A DNA stretch of 9,983 nt from Olsenella_K sp051878835 (lineage in GTDB: Bacteria; Actinomycetota; Coriobacteriia; Coriobacteriales; Atopobiaceae), in contig JBJEKW010000057.1 of assembly GCA_051878835.1 (NCBI GenBank), positions 1-9,983 of the forward strand, read 5' to 3'. The notes below the pieces were generated by a model. That model made no database searches, was not told where the DNA came from, and saw only the letters and a program-made list of their open reading frames with translations. Numbering within the stretch: position 1 is the stretch's first letter; each line of letters begins with the position of its first letter. The translations under genes were made by a program, and so were the position numbers. Positions 6,380 to 9,983 of this stretch are shown here, one piece after another.

Positions 6380-6399
6380 GCCGCAGAGACGCCTGCGGC
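6380..6399 (+). other. Hairpin after HAD paralogue 3
   Basis: GCCGCAG, six-base loop, CTGCGGC: a perfect 7-bp stem 48 bases after the stop codon of paralogue 3. GACCTTGC follows, so it lacks a T-run; it may assist termination together with the stronger hairpin downstream. Confidence 0.4.
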
Positions 6400-6445
6400 G
6401 ACCTTGCTCGTGGTAGCGCGGTACATGACAACGAAGACAAAGAAC

Positions 6446-6480
6446 GGGGCCACCTCCTGGGCTTTCCAGGAGGTGGCCCC
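6446..6480 (-). terminator. Strong intrinsic terminator of the plsY-like gene
   Basis: A perfect 15-bp stem (GGGGCCACCTCCTGG against its complement) with a five-base loop. Read on the minus strand it is followed by GTTCTTTGTCTTCG, T-rich, as expected for the end of the GH32-plsY transcript. On the plus strand CTCTGCGC follows, so it may stop the HAD transcript less efficiently. It lies 42 bp beyond the plsY stop codon, in the convergent spacer. Confidence 0.85.
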
Positions 6481-6521
6481 TCTGCGCTTGGGTGTCTGCG
6501 TGCGAGCTGGTCCTTCTTGCC

Positions 6522-8246
6522 CTAGTCCTTCTGGCCTTGGTCTGCCTGGGCCGTGGAATCGGACTGGGGCGACGTGCTGGTCTCGGGCGAGGTGGCGGGC
6601 TTCTGCGCCGTGTCGGCCTTGAGCTCGGCGTCGTGCTCGGAAGCGGCCTTGGCCTGGTCCGTCGTTGCCTGGCCCTTGGCCTCGCGCTCTTTCGCTTCCT
6701 GCTCGGCGGCCGCCTGCGCCGCGGCCTCCTTCTCGCGCTGCTGGACCTTCGTGAGGGCGCGCTGGAAGGGATCGGACTGGTTGTACGGTGCGGAGACTTT
6801 CGGGATGACCATTGGGGCTGTGGAGCCGGGGTCTAGCTTCTGGCGCTGCTGAGGCTGCTGCTCGGCCGACGCCTGAGACGCATCCGAGGTCTGCTGGCTC
6901 GTGGCACCCGTAGCCTGCGTGCTGGCGGGGGCTGATGCCTCGCCGCCCTGCTGCGGAGCCATGCGAGGCTTGCTGGGCGAGGGCGGCAGGGGAGCGGTCC
7001 ACTCGCTCAGGTCGTCGAAGTCGGGCATGAGGTCGTCCAGCCCCTGCTTTGGATGGGGCACGGGACGCCTGCCTGCCGACGAGGGCCTGCGTACCTGCGC
7101 GGACGGCTGCGTCCCGTCGTGGTAGCGGACCCTGCGGCGCACGGACACGCCGTCGCCTGCTATGACGGCGCCTTGCACCTGGGCTCGAGTCGTGGGGGCA
7201 GCGGTCGCCGTGCCGATAGACGCGGCATGGCGAGGCTGGTAGGCGCGCTGCTGCCTTTCGGGGGCCGCGGTCCTGGCGGTGCGCGCCTCGTTGCGTACCC
7301 TGCGAGCAACGGCGGGCTTCACGCCGGCGTGCATGGTGCGGGGCCGTGCGGAAGAGGTGCCTCCCTCCAGCTCGACGGCGCTCTCACGCGTGACCGCGGC
7401 CATGCGCTTGCGCTCCAGCGCCTTGCTCCTGTTGCGATTGTCTGCGGTGGTCGTAACCTGCTGCGCCATGTCGCGGCCGACCTGTGCCACGGCGTCGACT
7501 GCGGCGGTGCTCGCCTGCGCCACGGCGCGGCCCGCGTCGCTGACGCCGCGCTCGGCGGCTTCGGCTCCGCGCTGTGCCATCCAGGCTGCCGTGTGGCCCG
7601 CGTCGGACGCGGCCTTTGCGGCGCCGGGCAGCTTCTGGCGCACCTTCTGCGCGATGTTGGCCTTCGGCGTCTGGCCGGTGGCTATTTCCCTGACGGCGGG
7701 CAGGTGCTGCGGCAGCATGAGCGCCAGCAGCGCCACGGCAACAAACACCAGGTCGGGCGTGCCGAATGCCAGCATGGCCACGACGAACGCCGCCGGTATG
7801 GCCAGCGCGCCCAGGCACAGGTACTGCGTGGCCACAACCACGACGAAGCCGGCGATGCATGACAGCCCGCCCCAGATGGGGGAGGACAGCACGATGGTGG
7901 CGCAGGTGGTGGCGACGCCCTTGCCGCCGCGGAACCCGTGCCAGAACGGATAGTTGTGCCCTAGGGTGGTGCCCAGGCCTGCCCAGGCTATTGCGGCACT
8001 GCCCAGCGCGGGGAAGCTGAGCCCTGCCACGACCGCAGCCAGGATAACCTTGCCCAGGTCTCCCGCCAAGGTGTAGGCAGCAGCACGAAAGCCCAGGCAG
8101 TGGCCCACATTGGCCATGCCCGGGTTTCCGTCGCCCAGCTCGAACGCACGCTTGCCCGCCATGTGGCGGGCTACGAGGTCAGCCGTCAATATGCAACCGC
8201 ACAGGTAGCCCACCAGCAGGCACAACGCCCTGCTAAAGAAGTCCAC
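6522..8246 (-). CDS. plsY: PlsY-like acyltransferase with long disordered tail
   Basis: 574 residues, against about 200 for typical PlsY, which moves an acyl group from acyl-phosphate to glycerol-3-phosphate in phospholipid synthesis. The membrane part spans about 1-200, with hydrophobic segments near 5-22, 58-80, 83-95, 112-140 and 143-178. Motif 2 is well kept (GHNYPFWHGFRGGKG, 96-110). Motif 1 reads GDGNPGMANVGH (38-49) where canonical enzymes have GSGNPGATNxxR, so Ser becomes Asp39 and Arg becomes His49. Motif 3 keeps His181 and Gly191 but has Ala184 where Asn is usual. Residues 200-574 are rich in Ala, Gln, Ser, Pro and charge, apparently disordered, with islands at about 402-420 and 476-504. 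By known PlsY topology the tail should be cytoplasmic. GTG start with AGGAGG five bases upstream. The family is firm; catalytic activity is uncertain. Confidence 0.85.
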   Translation of the reverse strand: MDFFSRALCLLVGYLCGCILTADLVARHMAGKRAFELGDGNPGMANVGHCLGFRAAAYTLAGDLGKVILAAVVAGLSFPALGSAAIAWAGLGTTLGHNYPFWHGFRGGKGVATTCATIVLSSPIWGGLSCIAGFVVVVATQYLCLGALAIPAAFVVAMLAFGTPDLVFVAVALLALMLPQHLPAVREIATGQTPKANIAQKVRQKLPGAAKAASDAGHTAAWMAQRGAEAAERGVSDAGRAVAQASTAAVDAVAQVGRDMAQQVTTTADNRNRSKALERKRMAAVTRESAVELEGGTSSARPRTMHAGVKPAVARRVRNEARTARTAAPERQQRAYQPRHAASIGTATAAPTTRAQVQGAVIAGDGVSVRRRVRYHDGTQPSAQVRRPSSAGRRPVPHPKQGLDDLMPDFDDLSEWTAPLPPSPSKPRMAPQQGGEASAPASTQATGATSQQTSDASQASAEQQPQQRQKLDPGSTAPMVIPKVSAPYNQSDPFQRALTKVQQREKEAAAQAAAEQEAKEREAKGQATTDQAKAASEHDAELKADTAQKPATSPETSTSPQSDSTAQADQGQKD

Positions 8247-8251
8247 CTGAG

Positions 8252-8258
8252 CCTCCTA
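8252..8258 (-). promoter_or_regulatory. plsY ribosome site overlapping the GH32 stop codon
   Basis: On the minus strand TAGGAGG combines the TAG stop of the GH32 gene with a perfect AGGAGG for plsY, five bases before its GTG start. Ribosomes ending GH32 translation can start plsY directly, so the two genes are expected to be co-expressed. Confidence 0.85.
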
Positions 8259-9656
8259 TGCGTTTTTGTGCTCCAGCTGATACACCGACGCGTCGGCGTG
8301 ATTGATGTCGGTCGAGATGGTCAGCTTGCTCGTGGTGGGGAACCAGCGAGTCGAGAAGACCCACATGCCGTCGTTCACGTAGACCTCGACGGCGGTCTCG
8401 TCCACCAGGATGCGCAGGCTGTGGATGCTGTTCTCGGGCATGGCGCACGAGCGCTTCGTGCGGCCGGCGCTGGAGGTGGCATCCTCGGCAAAGCGCAGCG
8501 TGGCGCGGTAGTTACCAAACGAGAAGGTCAGGTCGTCGTCCAGGGTGATGGAGCCGGCGCGCTCGTCGATGTGGTCCAGGACTATGTCGGCATGGTGACC
8601 GTCCAGCGTGAGCTCGCCATCCTGGAGGGTCTGCGCCTTGCCGCGCAGCGCCTCAACCTCGGACACGGGCCACTGGCGGATGTAGTCCACGCCGTCCTCG
8701 TCGCACACCAGCGACAGCTGGCGCGGCACCGACAGGCAACCGCTGAAGCGCGGGTTGCCCTTCGGGTTGTCCGGGCGCGAGCCGTAGCCGGCGCCGGGGA
8801 CGCCCAGCCAGCCCACCAGGATCGTGCGGCCCTGCTGGTCCACGAACGACTGCGGCGTATAGAAGTCAAAGCCGTGGTCCCACTCGTTGAACGTGGCCTC
8901 GTCCACCATGGTGGTGCTGGGCACGGGGTCGGACAGCCAGAAGTAACCGGCCTGGTAGTTATTCTCGAACTTCAGCAGGTCCTCCTTCAGGCCCTGCGGG
9001 CACACGGCCAAAAACTCCCTGCCGTCCAGCAGGATGCGGTTGGGGGCCTCCCACATGTAGCCAAACGGGTTGTCGCTGCGGATGGAGTTGGAGAACTTCC
9101 ACGAGATGCCGTCGGCGGAGCGATACACCAGCGCCAGGCCCTCGTTGTTGCGGTCGCGGGCGCCCAGCAGCATGTACAGCGTGCCGTCCTTCTCCCAGAC
9201 CTTGGGGTCGCGCACGATGCAGGAGCACTCCTGCGGGTAGTCGGCGTTGCGCAGGACGACCTTCTTGCTCGAGAAGGTGCGGCCGTCGGCGGTAGAGACC
9301 ATGACCACGCTGGACTGACGTCCGTCGGTGATGTGGTCGTGGTCGCCGACCTCCTCCACGTTGCCGGTGTAGTACAGGTACATCTTTCCGTCGTGCTGGA
9401 TTGCCGAGCCCGAGAATGCGCCGTTGGCGTCAAAGGCACTGTCGGGCTTGATGGCCGGCTCCAGGTTCTTCCAGGTCACAAGGTCGGTGCTCGTGGCGTG
9501 GCCCCAGCACTTGGGTGCCTTGCGGTCCGGCCACTCGGGGTTCAGCTGATAAAAGAAGTGATAAACGCCCTTGAACTCGCACAGACCGCAGGGGTCGTTC
9601 ATGCGGCCGCTCTTGGGCGAGAGATGGTATTCGTTGCGCCAGGTATCATTGGTCAT
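8256..9656 (-). CDS. GH32 sucrose-6-phosphate hydrolase / beta-fructosidase
   Basis: 466-residue glycoside hydrolase family 32 enzyme that cleaves the fructosyl bond of sucrose, sucrose-6-phosphate or short fructans with retention. The five-blade propeller runs from about residue 8 to 320. The RMNDPCGL motif carries nucleophile Asp21, WGHATSTDLVTW lies at 51-62, FSGSA at 81-85, the transition-state Asp150 is in VRDPKVW, and acid/base Glu203 is in MWEAPN, where WECPD is usual. A C-terminal beta-sandwich contains the typical AVEVYVNDG. No signal peptide, so the enzyme is cytosolic and may act on phosphorylated sucrose (ScrB/SacA-like); no transporter or regulator gene is in the window. ATG start with AAGGGAC ten bases upstream. 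Length is normal for the family. Confidence 0.94.
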   Translation of the reverse strand: MTNDTWRNEYHLSPKSGRMNDPCGLCEFKGVYHFFYQLNPEWPDRKAPKCWGHATSTDLVTWKNLEPAIKPDSAFDANGAFSGSAIQHDGKMYLYYTGNVEEVGDHDHITDGRQSSVVMVSTADGRTFSSKKVVLRNADYPQECSCIVRDPKVWEKDGTLYMLLGARDRNNEGLALVYRSADGISWKFSNSIRSDNPFGYMWEAPNRILLDGREFLAVCPQGLKEDLLKFENNYQAGYFWLSDPVPSTTMVDEATFNEWDHGFDFYTPQSFVDQQGRTILVGWLGVPGAGYGSRPDNPKGNPRFSGCLSVPRQLSLVCDEDGVDYIRQWPVSEVEALRGKAQTLQDGELTLDGHHADIVLDHIDERAGSITLDDDLTFSFGNYRATLRFAEDATSSAGRTKRSCAMPENSIHSLRILVDETAVEVYVNDGMWVFSTRWFPTTSKLTISTDINHADASVYQLEHKNA

Positions 9657-9697
9657 GATGTGGTTGTCCCTTCAGCACACAATACGTACACCAGAAA

Positions 9698-9724
9698 TTT
9701 TTATCACGCACCAGCTGGGGTTAA
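9698..9724 (-). promoter_or_regulatory. Candidate promoter of the GH32-plsY operon
   Basis: On the minus strand TTAACC (9719-9724) precedes TAAAAA (9698-9703) by 15 bp, which is short, so this is only a candidate. The spacer contains the 8-bp palindrome CCAGCTGG (9711-9718), and CTGGGG/CCCCAG inverted arms flank the -35 region (9715-9748). These could be operator sites for a sugar-responsive regulator such as a LacI-type protein, but no such regulator is encoded here. Confidence 0.3.
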
Positions 9725-9845
9725 TCATCAGCCGTCGTGAATGCCCCAGAAAAACAGAGGCCCCTAGGGTACTTTCGGTACGCCAAACCCGTGCCGCCAC
9801 GAATGTGTCGCATATGTGAAGAAGAACGCCGAGAAGAACAAATGC

Positions 9846-9874
9846 TTGACCTATGGGTGCCAGGTCCGTATATT
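9846..9874 (+). promoter_or_regulatory. Sigma-70-type promoter of the tRNA gene
   Basis: TTGACC at 9846-9851 and TATATT at 9869-9874 with the optimal 17-bp spacer, each matching the consensus at five of six positions. Transcription would begin near 9881, giving a leader of about 26 bases before the mature tRNA. The leader can fold as CACAC-AGG-GTGTG (9884-9896). Confidence 0.88.
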
Positions 9875-9906
9875 AATTTCTTGCACACAGGGTGTGTACC
9901 ACATAT

Positions 9907-9983
9907 TGCGGGGTGGAGCAGTTTGGTAGCTCGCCGGGCTCATAACCCGGAGGTCGTTGGTTCAAATCCAGCCCCCGCGACCA
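9907..9983 (+). tRNA. Initiator tRNA-fMet (anticodon CAT)
   Basis: 77-nt cloverleaf. Acceptor TGCGGGG (9907-9913) pairs with CCCCGCG (9973-9979). The D arm is GAGCAGTTTGGTAGCTC. The anticodon arm CCGGG-CTCATAA-CCCGG has anticodon CAT at 9941-9943, and the T arm is GTTGG-TTCAAAT-CCAGC. The three consecutive G:C pairs at the foot of the anticodon stem (GGG/CCC) and the lack of a Watson-Crick 1:72 pair (U1 opposite G72) mark it as the initiator rather than an elongator. Discriminator A is followed by a genomically encoded CCA that ends at the window edge. Confidence 0.97.

Noticed and set aside
8100..9740. 546-codon plus-strand frame opposite GH32 and plsY
   Set aside because: It spans the antisense of two well-supported genes, with a Val/Ala/His/Gln-rich product typical of GC-rich shadow frames.

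Overview
The window looks like a GC-rich chromosomal segment of a Gram-positive actinobacterium. My best guess is Coriobacteriia (an Olsenella/Collinsella/Atopobiaceae-like host). This rests on base composition, the family mix and the repeat-filled intergenic regions; no phylogenetic marker was analysed. No mobile element, phage gene or CRISPR array is visible. I find eight protein genes, and one tRNA gene closes the window.

Layout. Bases 1-488 hold no convincing gene but carry six head-to-tail copies of a 31-bp repeat (29-214). A plus-strand tyrosine/lipid phosphatase of the Y_phosphatase3 family follows (489-1256). The next spacer is crowded with repeats: three 21-bp direct repeats running into a 20-bp-stem inverted repeat, then two copies of a 30-bp repeat. 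Peptidase T (pepT, 1483-2739) has all its metal-site motifs. An AT-rich spacer with two perfect hairpins (2740-2992) leads to a likely operon. That operon has a small three-helix membrane protein with a PH-like cytoplasmic tail (2993-3562), then three tandem paralogous Cof-type HAD phosphatases (3622-4542, 4545-5396, 5483-6331).

Convergent to this run are two minus-strand genes separated from it by a strong hairpin terminator (6446-6480). They are a GH32 sucrose-6-phosphate hydrolase/fructosidase (8256-9656) and, directly downstream, a PlsY-like glycerol-3-phosphate acyltransferase (6522-8246). The GH32 stop codon lies inside the Shine-Dalgarno sequence of plsY, so the two are probably transcribed together and translationally coupled. 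Divergent from GH32, a good sigma-70-type promoter drives an initiator tRNA-fMet (9907-9983) with encoded CCA.

The genes mostly look like housekeeping and catabolic functions: tripeptide cleavage, sucrose-phosphate or fructoside hydrolysis, phosphate-ester removal and phospholipid synthesis. The two least ordinary items are the PlsY-like protein and the HAD triplication. The PlsY-like protein has altered motif 1 and motif 3 residues and a disordered tail of about 370 residues with two conserved-looking islands. The three HAD copies keep the catalytic core but have diverged in the substrate-selecting cap. I do not see clear proof of a new defence or mobile system.
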